Assembly: GCF_002874775.1 (NCBI RefSeq)
Contig: NZ_CP020991.1
Location: 1,950,014-2,014,013 of the forward strand
From: Monoglobus pectinilyticus
GTDB lineage: Bacteria; Bacillota; Clostridia; Monoglobales; Monoglobaceae
Length of the DNA stretch: 64,000 nucleotides
Direction of reading: 5' to 3'
Under the pieces are notes generated by a model, which was not told the origin of the DNA, searched no databases, and saw only the letters and a list, made by a program, of their open reading frames with translations. Shown piece after piece: positions 8,330 to 17,602 of the stretch (position 1 is its first letter; the number at the start of each line of letters is the position of its first letter). Both the position numbers and the translations under genes were made by a program.

Positions 8330-9028
8330 ATGGCAAGAAAGATTTACAGGGGAGAGTATAACCCTGCACATAATATTGTTAAAAAAGAGCATTATGAAAT
8401 ATTTAAAAATATTCAGCCCAACAAAAATTTGTGGTATTTGTTTGTAAAAAGAGCTGCTGATATTATTTGTTCACTGCTTGCTCTTATTTTTTTATCACCT
8501 TTATTTTTGGCGGTTTCTATTGCAATCAAAAAAGACGGTGGTCCTGTTTTTTTTATGCAGCAAAGAATTGGTAAAGACGGCAAAGCTTTTCGGATGTATA
8601 AATTTAGAAGCATGGTCGTTAATGCTGAAGAGATGTTAAAAGAGCTTCAGAGTAAAAATGAAGCCAGCGGACCTGTGTTTAAAATAGAGAACGACCCGAG
8701 GGTTACTAAAGTCGGGCGTTTTATTAGAAAGTATAGTATTGATGAACTTCCTCAGCTTATAAACATTTTAATCGGTGATATGAGTATAGTTGGTCCGCGC
8801 CCTCCGCTTCCAAGCGAGGTTGTTATGTATAGTGAATACGATATGCAGAGACTTAAGGTAAGACCGGGTCTTACGTGTTATTGGCAATGCGGGGGAAGAA
8901 GCAAAATTAGTTTTGAAAAATGGATAGATATGGATTTGGAATATATAAATGACCAAGGTATTTGGTGTGACTTTAAAATAATTTTAAAGACTATCCCGGC
9001 AGTGTTTAATGGTGATGGTGCTTATTGA
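8330..9028 (+). CDS. Undecaprenyl-phosphate sugar phosphotransferase (initiating sugar transferase)
   Basis: 232 residues from ATG 8330, with AGGGGG 7 bases upstream. An upstream in-frame start at 8255 overlaps the promoter region and is rejected. One hydrophobic segment (about 45-70) precedes the catalytic domain of the bacterial sugar transferase (WcaJ/EpsL) family. Signatures are KRAADI at the helix entry, MYKFRSMVVNAE, KYSIDELPQLINIL, GDMSIVGPRPPLP and RPGLTCYWQCGGR. These enzymes move a sugar-1-phosphate from a nucleotide sugar to undecaprenyl phosphate on the inner membrane face, the first step of repeat-unit assembly. It is the first gene of the locus, as expected. Confidence 0.92.
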   Translation: MARKIYRGEYNPAHNIVKKEHYEIFKNIQPNKNLWYLFVKRAADIICSLLALIFLSPLFLAVSIAIKKDGGPVFFMQQRIGKDGKAFRMYKFRSMVVNAEEMLKELQSKNEASGPVFKIENDPRVTKVGRFIRKYSIDELPQLINILIGDMSIVGPRPPLPSEVVMYSEYDMQRLKVRPGLTCYWQCGGRSKISFEKWIDMDLEYINDQGIWCDFKIILKTIPAVFNGDGAY

Positions 9029-9055
9029 TTAGAAAAATAAATGGGATGTGGAATT

Positions 9056-10225
9056 ATGCGTATTACCGTTGCGGGTATTGGATATGTAGGTCTTTCAAAC
9101 GCTGTGTTGCTTTCACAGCATAACAAGGTGACTGCGTTTGATATAAATACTGATAGAGTTGATATGATAAACAAAAAAATATCGCCTATAGTTGATAAGG
9201 ACGTCAGCGAATATCTTGCTAATAAAAATTTGGATTTATGTGCTGTAAATCTTCCGGAGACAGCGTTTAGCGGAGCTGAATATGTAATAATATCGACTCC
9301 GACAGATTATGATACAAAGAAGGATTATTTTGATACATCGTCTGTTGAAAGTGTTATAGAACAGGTTTTAAAATATTCTGATACTGCTGTAATGGTTATA
9401 AAGTCTACGGTGCCTGTTGGATTTACAGAGATGATGAGGGAAAAATATAAAACAGACAGGCTGATTTTTTCACCTGAGTTTTTAAGAGAAGGCAAAGCGC
9501 TATATGATAATCTTCATCCTTCACGTATAATAGTTGGAGAAAAATCAAAAAGGGCGGAGATATTTGCCGAATTGTTAAAGCAGGGGGCAGAGAACAAGGA
9601 TGTTCCGGTATTGTTTACAGGTTCGACAGAGGCGGAGGCAATAAAACTTTTCGCCAATACATATTTGGCTATGAGGATAGCTTTTTTTAATGAACTTGAT
9701 TCGTATGCGGAAATTAAAGGACTCAAAACATCAGAAATTATAGAAGGAATTTGCCTTGACGACAGAATAGGTAACCATTATAATAATCCGTCTTTTGGTT
9801 ACGGGGGATACTGTTTGCCTAAAGATACCAGACAGCTTTTGAGCAATTTCGGTGAGGTTCCTAACAGCATTATGAAAGCAGTTGTGGACGCTAATGTGAC
9901 CAGAAAAGATTTTATTGCCGCAAGGATACTTGAAAGAGAACCAAAAGTTGTTGGAATATACAGATTAACGATGAAAACTGATTCTGATAATTTCAGGCAA
10001 TCATCAATTCAGGGCGTTATTCGAAGGTTAGAAAGTTCAGGAGTAAGTTTAATAATTTACGAGCCTGTCTTAAGAGACTGCAAAACGTTTATGGGAGCGA
10101 AAGTTATAAATAATTTAGATAGATTTAAAGAACTTTCGGATATTATTGTTGCCAATAGATTTTCCAATGAGATTGAAGATGTAAGTGAAAAGGTTTATAC
10201 AAGAGATATATATAGGAGAGATTAG
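9056..10225 (+). CDS. ugd: UDP-glucose/nucleotide-sugar 6-dehydrogenase
   Basis: 389 residues from ATG 9056. An ATG at 9041 is in frame, but its own GGATGTGGA serves as the ribosome site for 9056, where the Rossmann strand [12 protein letters not shown] begins. The NAD-binding GxGxxG lies at the N-terminus. The central helix region has [20 protein letters not shown], and the catalytic cysteine is in [12 protein letters not shown]. Length fits the short E. coli-type Ugd. The reaction oxidises UDP-glucose to UDP-glucuronate with two NAD+, supplying an acidic sugar for the polysaccharide. UDP-ManNAc dehydrogenase is a less likely alternative. Confidence 0.88.
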   Translation: MRITVAGIGYVGLSNAVLLSQHNKVTAFDINTDRVDMINKKISPIVDKDVSEYLANKNLDLCAVNLPETAFSGAEYVIISTPTDYDTKKDYFDTSSVESVIEQVLKYSDTAVMVIKSTVPVGFTEMMREKYKTDRLIFSPEFLREGKALYDNLHPSRIIVGEKSKRAEIFAELLKQGAENKDVPVLFTGSTEAEAIKLFANTYLAMRIAFFNELDSYAEIKGLKTSEIIEGICLDDRIGNHYNNPSFGYGGYCLPKDTRQLLSNFGEVPNSIMKAVVDANVTRKDFIAARILEREPKVVGIYRLTMKTDSDNFRQSSIQGVIRRLESSGVSLIIYEPVLRDCKTFMGAKVINNLDRFKELSDIIVANRFSNEIEDVSEKVYTRDIYRRD

Positions 10226-10244
10226 ACAGAGAGGAGAAATATAA

Positions 10245-10592
10245 ATGACTATAATCGAATTTTGGGACGAGCTGGGAATTGATAAGGATGAGGTGTCGGC
10301 AAGATTTGTCGGTAATATGGATTTGGCAGCAAAATGTACTATGAAGTATATAGACGATAACACTTTTAATGAGCTCCAAACTGCTATGGCTGAACAGAAT
10401 TACAGCGGAATTGAGATAGCCGCTCATACTTTAAAGGGAGTTGCCGGAAATCTAGGCTTTAGTGAGATTCAGAAAATCGGACAGAGAATGGTGGATAATG
10501 TTAGAGCCAATATTTATGATAGTTTGGATGAAGATTTTGAAAAACTTAAGATTGAACAGAAAAAAGTTTGTGAGTTGGCAAAACAGCTGTAG
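10245..10592 (+). CDS. Hpt (histidine phosphotransfer) domain protein
   Basis: 115 residues forming a single Hpt four-helix bundle. His61 in IAAHTLKGVAGNLG is the phosphorylatable residue, with the usual HxLKG(x)AxNLG context. It has no kinase domain. It starts 19 bases after ugd and is 30 bases before a REC/HD-GYP regulator, so it probably passes phosphate to or from that regulator. The hybrid kinase that would feed it is not in this window. An orphan Hpt inside a polysaccharide locus is uncommon. Confidence 0.88.
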   Translation: MTIIEFWDELGIDKDEVSARFVGNMDLAAKCTMKYIDDNTFNELQTAMAEQNYSGIEIAAHTLKGVAGNLGFSEIQKIGQRMVDNVRANIYDSLDEDFEKLKIEQKKVCELAKQL

Positions 10593-10622
10593 TGTTTAAT
10601 ATAGCTGGGAGGAGGTGCGGCT

Positions 10623-12158
10623 GTGCCTGGAAAATTAAAAGTTTTGGTTGTTGATGACGTAGAGATGAATAGGATTATTCTCAGTGAACTTTTTGCTGAT
10701 AGCTACAATGTGCTGGAGGCTGAGAATGGGGAAGAGGCGTTGGAAACGATTAGGAATAATCCTGATTTATCCGCTGTGCTTCTTGATATTGTCATGCCCG
10801 TAATGGATGGTCTTGAGACGTTGGAACAAATAAAAAAAGAGGAGCTGATACCATCTGTTCCTATATTTTTTGTTACAGCGGACACTAGTAATGAAACCTT
10901 AGTCAGAGGGTTTGAGAATGGCATAGTCGACAGAATAGAAAAGCCGTTTAACCCTTATGTTATTAAGTGCCGTATACAAAACTCAATAGAACTTTATGAT
11001 TATCGTATAAACTTGGAAAAGCGTGTAAAAGAGCAGACTGAAGAAATAGAAAGAAAATCTCAGGAGCTTAAAGAAGCAAATGCGTCTATTATTGACGCTT
11101 TATCTACGGCGATTGAGTTCCGTGACTCAGAGTCGGGTGAACACGTATGCAGAATAAGGCAGATAACAAAAACTCTTTTAATTGAGTTGGAGAAGCAGGT
11201 AGGAAATAAGTGGTATGCTCATGAGGAGATTGAAAATATTTCGGCGGCATCCACAATGCATGATGTTGGCAAAATTTCCGTGCCTGACTATATATTAAAT
11301 AAGCCCGGGAAGCTAACTGCGGAAGAGTTTGAAATAATGAAAGAACACACGGTCAACGGCTGTAAAATACTGGACAGTATAGATATGATAAAATGCAGTC
11401 CTATGTACAAGTATTATTATGATATTTGCAGGAGCCATCATGAACGCTGGGACGGCCGCGGATATCCGGACGGACTTGTTGGAGACATGATACCTATATC
11501 CGCTCAGATAGTTTCTGTTGCCGATGTTTATGACGCACTTACGAGCAAGAGGGTATATAAACCTCCGTATTCACATGAAAAGGCGGTTGATATGATATTA
11601 AACGGGGAATGCGGAAAGTTTAATCCTGATATTATTGAGTGCTTAAAAAATTGTCATATGGAGCTAAAAGATATTTTAGATAAAATGGCCTTTGAAAACA
11701 AAGTAAATTTAGAAATTCCACAATATGAGAGGAAAAAAGTGAGTTCAAAGCTTGAACTTGAAAACTCTGAAAATTTTGATAAAACATGTAAAAATGATAA
11801 TGCTGATAAAGAAGACAGTTTTACAGTTTTAGATGATGATGTGATTTTTAAATACAATAAAAAGAATGATATAATTGAATTCTCGGAAACCTATGCTAAA
11901 GAGTTTGGAAAAGCAAGGTTGATTACTAATGCGCAGAAATTTTTCTATGAGGATCCTTCAATGACCCCGGAGGAGAAAGAAAAGTTAATGAATAGTGTGA
12001 ATAAGCTTAATATTAATAATCCGGTTTTAAATTGCAGGATAAAAGTTCGGGATAAAAACGGAAGTCCGGTAAGCCGGAATATTAGTATATATATGCACTA
12101 TTCCAATGAAAATTCCGGTGAGTCAGATGGGTTTGTCGGTAAACTTGTAAATAGTTGA
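10623..12158 (+). CDS. Response regulator with HD-GYP domain (cyclic-di-GMP phosphodiesterase type)
   Basis: 511 residues, GTG start with GGAGGAGGTG upstream. REC domain 5-120: acidic pair D11/D12, phospho-acceptor D55 in LLDIVMPVMDG, KP at 107-108. A coiled-coil linker (about 132-155) leads to an HD-GYP domain (about 155-350) with the full metal set: H in GEHV, HD at 213-214, H in EHTVNG, HH at 272-273, GRGYP near 280, D in VADVYDAL. All ligands are present, so it is predicted to hydrolyse c-di-GMP. The last 140 residues (about 370-511) are an extension without a recognised domain, possibly PAS-like. Position after the Hpt gene and inside the polysaccharide locus suggests control of matrix production. 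Confidence 0.9.
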   Translation: MPGKLKVLVVDDVEMNRIILSELFADSYNVLEAENGEEALETIRNNPDLSAVLLDIVMPVMDGLETLEQIKKEELIPSVPIFFVTADTSNETLVRGFENGIVDRIEKPFNPYVIKCRIQNSIELYDYRINLEKRVKEQTEEIERKSQELKEANASIIDALSTAIEFRDSESGEHVCRIRQITKTLLIELEKQVGNKWYAHEEIENISAASTMHDVGKISVPDYILNKPGKLTAEEFEIMKEHTVNGCKILDSIDMIKCSPMYKYYYDICRSHHERWDGRGYPDGLVGDMIPISAQIVSVADVYDALTSKRVYKPPYSHEKAVDMILNGECGKFNPDIIECLKNCHMELKDILDKMAFENKVNLEIPQYERKKVSSKLELENSENFDKTCKNDNADKEDSFTVLDDDVIFKYNKKNDIIEFSETYAKEFGKARLITNAQKFFYEDPSMTPEEKEKLMNSVNKLNINNPVLNCRIKVRDKNGSPVSRNISIYMHYSNENSGESDGFVGKLVNS

Positions 12159-12267
12159 GTGTTATATACTTAGAGATAAGTTTTATTCAAGTTAATTATA
12201 CTCATATTGTAAATAGTTTTATGAACGGTAACTAACGTTTTAACATATTGGTAGAAAGAGTGAATAT

Positions 12268-13878
12268 ATGAAGAGTAGGACGGATATTACAAGAAGTGAG
12301 AAAAGCGCTAAAAACTTGTTATATGGCGTCATTTCTCAGTTTGTCAGCGTTGCATTTACATTTATTGTGAGAATCGTTCTGGTGCGTCAGATTGGAATTC
12401 TGTCAGTCAGCTTAAACGGTTTATTCACAGAGGTAATTGCAATACTGTCACTTGCCGAAATGGGTGTTGGTTCGGCTATAGTTTACAGTCTTTACAAACC
12501 TCTTGCCGAAAGGGACGAAAAGAAGATTGTAAAGCTGATGAATATGTATAAAACAGCCTACCGTAATATAGCTTTGGCTGTGTTTGGAATAGGTCTCTGC
12601 CTGGTTCCGTTTATTCAGAATATTGTTACAAAGGTCGATGTGTCTGACGGATATATTCGGCTTGTTTTTGTGTTATTTCTAACTCAGACAGCGTCTTCTT
12701 ATTTGTTCTCATATAAGAGTTCTTTGCTTAATGCGGATCAAAAGGTATATATAGTTTCAAAGGTTACTACTATTGTTAAAATTGTTGCTGAGATTATTAA
12801 CATAATTCTTTTATTTGTTTTTCATAATTATATTTTATATCTGATTGTGGAAATATTGCTTACCCTTGCCACCAACATAGTTATTTCAGGTCAGGTAGAT
12901 AAGATGTATCCGTTTTTAATCAGGAAGGATGAACTTCTGAACGTCGAAAAGCGAATGGTATTTAAAAATGTAAAGAATATTTTTATTGGAAGTCTTTCAG
13001 GTAAAATAACTAATTCGACTGATAACATTTTGATTTCTATACTGGTAAGCACTTATGAGGTCGGTATTTATACAGGATATTCGACATTGGCCATGGGACT
13101 GAGAAAACTTATTGATCAGGTTGACGCTGCGACGGCCGGAAGCGTAGGAAATCTGATGGCTGAGGATGACCGTGATAAGTGTGACCAGGTGCTTAGAAAG
13201 TTAACATTTATTAATTATTTTTTTGGTTCCTTGTTTGCAAGCTGTCTTTATTGTCTTTCGTCAACGCTTGTCAGGATAATGTACGGATTGGAATATACGT
13301 ATAATGCAGATTCTATGATTGGTCTGATGGTAGTATTTTGTTTGTGTGTAAACTTTTTCTTAACCGTGTTAAGAAATCCTCTTTGGAGGTTTATGTCCGT
13401 ATCCGGTTTGTTTGCCAAGGATAAAAATATTTCTATAGCAGGCAGTGTTGTCAATCTAATTCTTTCTATTATTCTTGGAATAAAGTTTGGAACTTTAGGA
13501 ATTCTTTTGGGAACTTTGGCATCTCTGGTAATACAAATTATTTTAAAAATACGTCTGCTTTATACTGAACGCTTTAAAATCAATTCCGGAAAATATTATT
13601 TTAGATTTATATTTTACTCTGGAATAGGTATTGTTATTATGCTTTTAGCGAAGTTTATAAGCGCAGAAATTGCTGTCGGCAGTTTATACATAGATTTTGT
13701 TTTAAAGGCGGCGGTATCCATATTCGTTCCATTGTGTATGAATTATGTCTTCTTTTGCAGAACAGAGGAATACGTGTATTTAAAGGAACTTATGTGGAAG
13801 TTTGTTACCAAAATGTATACCGCACTGACGCCGGTTATTAGCCGGTTATATAAAAAAAGGCCGTTTGGCAAGGCATAA
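12268..13878 (+). CDS. Polysaccharide flippase, Wzx/MurJ-like (MATE/MOP superfamily)
   Basis: 536 residues with about 12-14 predicted membrane helices and the N-terminal pattern typical of polysaccharide biosynthesis proteins (NLLYGVISQFVSVAFTFIVR...LGVxGL-like stretch, here ISVSLNGLFTE). It is expected to translocate undecaprenyl-linked repeat units to the outer face. A weak GAAAGAG ribosome site precedes the ATG. A 109-base gap after the HD-GYP gene may hold a secondary promoter. The next gene follows within 20 bases. Confidence 0.88.
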   Translation: MKSRTDITRSEKSAKNLLYGVISQFVSVAFTFIVRIVLVRQIGILSVSLNGLFTEVIAILSLAEMGVGSAIVYSLYKPLAERDEKKIVKLMNMYKTAYRNIALAVFGIGLCLVPFIQNIVTKVDVSDGYIRLVFVLFLTQTASSYLFSYKSSLLNADQKVYIVSKVTTIVKIVAEIINIILLFVFHNYILYLIVEILLTLATNIVISGQVDKMYPFLIRKDELLNVEKRMVFKNVKNIFIGSLSGKITNSTDNILISILVSTYEVGIYTGYSTLAMGLRKLIDQVDAATAGSVGNLMAEDDRDKCDQVLRKLTFINYFFGSLFASCLYCLSSTLVRIMYGLEYTYNADSMIGLMVVFCLCVNFFLTVLRNPLWRFMSVSGLFAKDKNISIAGSVVNLILSIILGIKFGTLGILLGTLASLVIQIILKIRLLYTERFKINSGKYYFRFIFYSGIGIVIMLLAKFISAEIAVGSLYIDFVLKAAVSIFVPLCMNYVFFCRTEEYVYLKELMWKFVTKMYTALTPVISRLYKKRPFGKA

Positions 13879-13895
13879 TATTGAAAGGTGTTGCT

Positions 13896-15029
13896 ATGAT
13901 GCGGAAAGATAAAAAAAGATTTAAAGTCGCTATGATTGGACATAAAAGAGTTCCATCGCGTGAAGGCGGTATTGAAGTTGTGGTAGAAGAGCTGTCGGTA
14001 CGAATGGTTGAAAGGGGTTTAAAAGTTGACGTATATAATCGCAAAGATAGATTTGGCAAAGCGTATAAACAGCCTCGGGAATATAAAGGTATCAGGATAA
14101 TTCAAATCCCAACTTTTAAGGTTAGCGCTTTAAACGCCTTTGTTTATTCAGTGCTGGCAAGTTTTCGTGCGCTGTTTGGAGGTTATGACTGTATTCATTA
14201 CCATGCTGAAGGACCGTGCGCTATGATGTGGCTTCCTAAGCTTTTTGGTATACATACGGTTGCCACTATACATGGGCTTGACTGGCAGCGTGCCAAATGG
14301 GGCGGCTTCTCAACAAAATATCTGAAGCTTGGGGAAAAATGTGCTTCAAAATATGCTGACGAATTAATAGTATTGTCAAATAATAACCAAAAGTATTTTA
14401 AAGAAACTTATGGACGGGATACACACTTGATTCCTAATGGCATTGTCAAGAAAAATGCGGATTATCCTGCTCGGGATATAAGTGAAATATTTGGTCTCCA
14501 AAAAGACGGTTATATTTTGTTTTTAGCTAGAATTGTGCCTGAAAAAGGTTTGCATTATTTAATTGAGGCTTTTAAGGCTGTTGAGACAAATAAGAAGTTG
14601 GTAATTGCCGGAGATTTAACTCCGGGCAATGAGTATGTGGAAAAGATTAAGAAGATGGCGTCTGAGGATGAGAGAATAATTTTGACCGGCTTTGTTCAAG
14701 GAAGATTGCTCGATGAGTTGTTCTCGAATTGTTATATTTATGTTCTTCCAAGCGATATAGAGGGGTTGGCAATGAGCTTGCTGGAATCTGTGAGCTATGG
14801 CGTTCCGTGCCTTGTCAGTGATATACCTGAGAATATGGAAGTTGTAGGCGAGTATATGCCTTCATTTAAGCATGGAGATATTCAGGACTTGTCGGTTAAG
14901 CTGGATAAAATTTTAAAAGGCGAATATTCTGATATATGGAAAAAAGAAAATTTTGAAACTATCTTAAAAAAATATGATTGGGAAAAAATTGCAGATCAAA
15001 CGACAGCGCTTTATAAAAAAGGAAAATAA
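13896..15029 (+). CDS. Glycosyltransferase family 4, DUF1972-type (rhamnosyltransferase-like)
   Basis: 377 residues from ATG 13896, with AAAGGTG 5 bases upstream; a TTG at 13881 lies too far up. The N-terminal GT-B half begins VAMIGHKRVPSREGGIEVVVEEL, close to DUF1972 proteins such as Cps2T-like beta-1,4-rhamnosyltransferases. The C-terminal half has FLARIVPEKGLHYLIEAF and the nucleotide-sugar motif PSDIEGLAMSLLESVSYG (E-x7-E type). It is cytoplasmic, adding a sugar to the lipid-linked repeat unit. The exact donor cannot be read from sequence. Confidence 0.88.
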   Translation: MMRKDKKRFKVAMIGHKRVPSREGGIEVVVEELSVRMVERGLKVDVYNRKDRFGKAYKQPREYKGIRIIQIPTFKVSALNAFVYSVLASFRALFGGYDCIHYHAEGPCAMMWLPKLFGIHTVATIHGLDWQRAKWGGFSTKYLKLGEKCASKYADELIVLSNNNQKYFKETYGRDTHLIPNGIVKKNADYPARDISEIFGLQKDGYILFLARIVPEKGLHYLIEAFKAVETNKKLVIAGDLTPGNEYVEKIKKMASEDERIILTGFVQGRLLDELFSNCYIYVLPSDIEGLAMSLLESVSYGVPCLVSDIPENMEVVGEYMPSFKHGDIQDLSVKLDKILKGEYSDIWKKENFETILKKYDWEKIADQTTALYKKGK

Positions 15030-15055
15030 TTTGGCGGTATAGCGAGGTGCGGCGA

Positions 15056-16273
15056 ATGAAAATATTATTAATAAATAAGTACCTGTATCCGAAAGGCGGT
15101 GCAGAGACATATACTTTAAAGCTGGGTGAATATTTGAGCGGAGCCGGTCATGAAGTTGAGTATTTTGGTATGTACGATAAGAATAATGTGGTGCATAATT
15201 CCGCAGAGCAATACACACAAAATATGGACTTTCATGACAGCGGAGCGGAAAAGTTTCTTTATCCGTTTAGAATAATATATTCATTTCAGGCAAGAAAAAA
15301 GCTCAGAAAAGTGCTTGAAAATTTTCAGCCTGATATTGTTCATATGAATAATATCAATTATCAGCTTACCCCTTCAATTATTGATGAGATAAAAAAGCAT
15401 GGAACTCCAATCGTTCAAACCGTACATGATTTACAAATGCTTTGTCCTAATCATCTTATGTTTGACCTATATAAAAAGACCCCCTGTGAAAAATGCCTTA
15501 ACGGCTCAAAGATAAATTGTATTAAAGGAAAGTGTATACACTATTCAAGGATTAAAAGCATAATCGGTGCAGTTGAAGCGTGGCTTTACGCTATTAAGGG
15601 GACGTATAAAAAAGTTGATAAATATATATGTCCTAGCAGGTTTTTAGAAAGCAAACTTCTTGAAAAGAAAAGGCTTGGCGAATATATATATAAAGGAAAA
15701 ACAGTTTCAATACATAACTACATAGAACTTCCAAAATTTGATTTTGAACACACAAAAAAGAATTACGTTTTATTTTTTGGCAGATTATCTGAAGAAAAGG
15801 GAGTTGATATATTTATTGAAGCCTGCAAGTCTCTTCCCAATATTATGTTTAAAGTTGCAGGGATTGGACCTATGGAGAATGTTTGTAAAGGGATTCCTAA
15901 TGTGGAATTTGTGGGGTTCAAAACCGGAAAAGAACTGCATAAATTGATAGCGGAAGCGCTGTTTTCAATTTATCCTTCAATATGGTATGAAAATTGTCCG
16001 CTTTCAATTTTGGAATCAGAATCTTTTGGAACCCCGGTTATCTGCACGCCTCTCGGAGGAATGCCTGAACTTGTAGAAAACGGAAGAACGGGAATAATTC
16101 TTGAAGAGATTAGTTCCAAAGCTTTGACTGAAGCAACAAGCACGCTTTATAATGACAGAGAATTATGTGAAAAAATGAGTAAATTTTGTGAGGAAAAAAG
16201 AACTCAAATGACAACTCTTGACGAGTATGGCAGGCAGATAGAAGAAATATATTCCGAAATTATAAAAAAGTAA
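15056..16273 (+). CDS. Glycosyltransferase family 4
   Basis: 405 residues from ATG 15056, with GAGGTG 8 bases upstream. N-terminal motif INKYLYPKGGAETY. A cysteine-rich insert follows the HD pair (HDLQMLCPNH, CEKC, CIKGKCIHYSR), typical of a subgroup of cell-surface polysaccharide GT4 enzymes. The C-terminal half has FGRLSEEKGVDIFIEA and the catalytic/donor loop ENCPLSILESESFGTP. Donor and acceptor are unknown. It ends at a bidirectional terminator facing the next, opposite-strand gene. Confidence 0.88.
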   Translation: MKILLINKYLYPKGGAETYTLKLGEYLSGAGHEVEYFGMYDKNNVVHNSAEQYTQNMDFHDSGAEKFLYPFRIIYSFQARKKLRKVLENFQPDIVHMNNINYQLTPSIIDEIKKHGTPIVQTVHDLQMLCPNHLMFDLYKKTPCEKCLNGSKINCIKGKCIHYSRIKSIIGAVEAWLYAIKGTYKKVDKYICPSRFLESKLLEKKRLGEYIYKGKTVSIHNYIELPKFDFEHTKKNYVLFFGRLSEEKGVDIFIEACKSLPNIMFKVAGIGPMENVCKGIPNVEFVGFKTGKELHKLIAEALFSIYPSIWYENCPLSILESESFGTPVICTPLGGMPELVENGRTGIILEEISSKALTEATSTLYNDRELCEKMSKFCEEKRTQMTTLDEYGRQIEEIYSEIIKK

Positions 16274-16285
16274 AATAACTGAAAT

Positions 16286-16310
16286 AAGCGCGGAATTATC
16301 CGCGCTTTTA
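16286..16310. terminator. Bidirectional terminator between convergent glycosyltransferase genes
   Basis: AAGCGCGGA / TCCGCGCTT perfect 9-bp stem with an ATTA loop and a T run on the + side. It serves the + gene ending at 16273 and the - gene ending at 16313. Confidence 0.85.
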
Positions 16311-16312
16311 AT

Positions 16313-17338
16313 TTATCCTATTATAGCTTGGCCAATAACTCGGCCCATTTTTTCTCTTGAAAAGTTTGTTAAAAATGAATTCCTTGCATTTTCTCCGATA
16401 TAATTATATTTGTCAGTATAAAAAATATCAGAGATAACTTTATGTACGCTTGATTTATCTTTTGTTATAAGCAGACCGTTTTCACCGTCTTTAATATACA
16501 TTTCACTCAAAGTGCTTGGCTTTGTAACAATTATTATTTTTTTAAATGACATGGATGTCAGTAAAACTGTATCTCCCGAACATATTCTGCCGTCGTCTAT
16601 TGGAAGAATCACGGCTTTAGAGTTTATTATAAATGGATATTGCCCGTCTCCGGTTATATCATCTATTAATAAAACGTTATCGGGCAAAACTTTAGGTTTA
16701 AACGTGTCTGATATTATAACAAGAGTTTCGTTAATACCCTGCCAGGAATCCAAAAGAAAGTTATAATCCCTGTTTGACCGTCCAATTGCCAACACATAAT
16801 CTGTTGATTTTATCTTTTCAGGTTTTTCCGAATCTTTCCATTGACCGTACATATCGTTTATTCCGAAAGTAGTAACAATAAACTTGCTGAGTGGTATATT
16901 AAAATCCCGGCTGCATTGATTTGCGTAGTTTTGTGACGGAACGTGTATAAAATTAATATAGTCTCCGCTGAGACAGGTTTTCATAAACCATTTATATATT
17001 CGTCCTGAAAATCCTGATTTTTGTTTATATGTAAAATTTATAACAACAACTTTATTTTTCTTTTTAGTCCTAAAAATTCTGCACCAAAAGCAGAATACCA
17101 AAGCGTAAAATTGCTGCCAGCCTAAAATATAATTATATTGGTCACGTTTAAGAAAATACAAAAAAGTTATATAAAAATACATTAAATAACGTTTGATAAC
17201 ATTAAAAATTCCTCTGCTCCCCCAGTTTGCAATTATGGATTTACATTCAAAATTGAGGTCAGTTTCTTTGTTAAGACCGTTGAGCAGGGAGGCTACTTCG
17301 TCAGTTACACAATCGGCAAGCACTATATTCTTTTTCAT
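16313..17338 (-). CDS. Glycosyltransferase-like protein (GT-B fold), opposite orientation
   Basis: 341 residues on the minus strand; GGAG precedes the ATG. The C-terminal half shows a GT4-like arrangement: YVLAIGRSNRDYNFLLDSW, a central DGRICSGDTVLLTSMSFKK loop in the donor-binding position, and NARNSFLTNFSREKMGRVI at the end. The N-terminal half is hydrophobic and aromatic-rich (YLMYFYITFLYFLKRDQYNYI), suggesting membrane association. It is the only reversed gene in the exopolysaccharide locus and has its own promoter (17371-17399), so it may have been inserted later or be regulated separately. The specific sugar is unknown. Confidence 0.75.
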   Translation of the reverse strand: MKKNIVLADCVTDEVASLLNGLNKETDLNFECKSIIANWGSRGIFNVIKRYLMYFYITFLYFLKRDQYNYILGWQQFYALVFCFWCRIFRTKKKNKVVVINFTYKQKSGFSGRIYKWFMKTCLSGDYINFIHVPSQNYANQCSRDFNIPLSKFIVTTFGINDMYGQWKDSEKPEKIKSTDYVLAIGRSNRDYNFLLDSWQGINETLVIISDTFKPKVLPDNVLLIDDITGDGQYPFIINSKAVILPIDDGRICSGDTVLLTSMSFKKIIIVTKPSTLSEMYIKDGENGLLITKDKSSVHKVISDIFYTDKYNYIGENARNSFLTNFSREKMGRVIGQAIIG

Positions 17339-17370
17339 ATTATTTCTCCTTATGATATCAAACTCTTTTT

Positions 17371-17399
17371 ATTTTACAAAATAAATTTCCAATTGTCAA
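17371..17399 (-). promoter_or_regulatory. Promoter of the reversed glycosyltransferase
   Basis: Read on the minus strand: TTGACA (17394-17399), 17-nt spacer, TAAAAT (17371-17376). Confidence 0.7.
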
Positions 17400-17496
17400 T
17401 ATAACCGGGAAGTTATTCAACGAATAATATAAAACTGAAAACTTTTGAAAAGGGAACGTTTTTTGTTATATATTCGGAGAATATTGTTTAAGACGC

Positions 17497-17525
17497 TTGC
17501 AATAACGCCTAAATAGTGGTATAAT
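17497..17525 (+). promoter_or_regulatory. Promoter of the second exopolysaccharide segment
   Basis: TTGCAA, 17-nt spacer, TATAAT, 77 bases before the CDP-glycerol transferase family gene. It restarts transcription after the reversed gene. Confidence 0.7.
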
Positions 17526-17602
17526 ATTTAAAATAAATATCAATGATTTGGTATTTAAAGAATAAATAATACGGCGGAAGCAGAAACGACAGGTGGTAGT
17601 TA

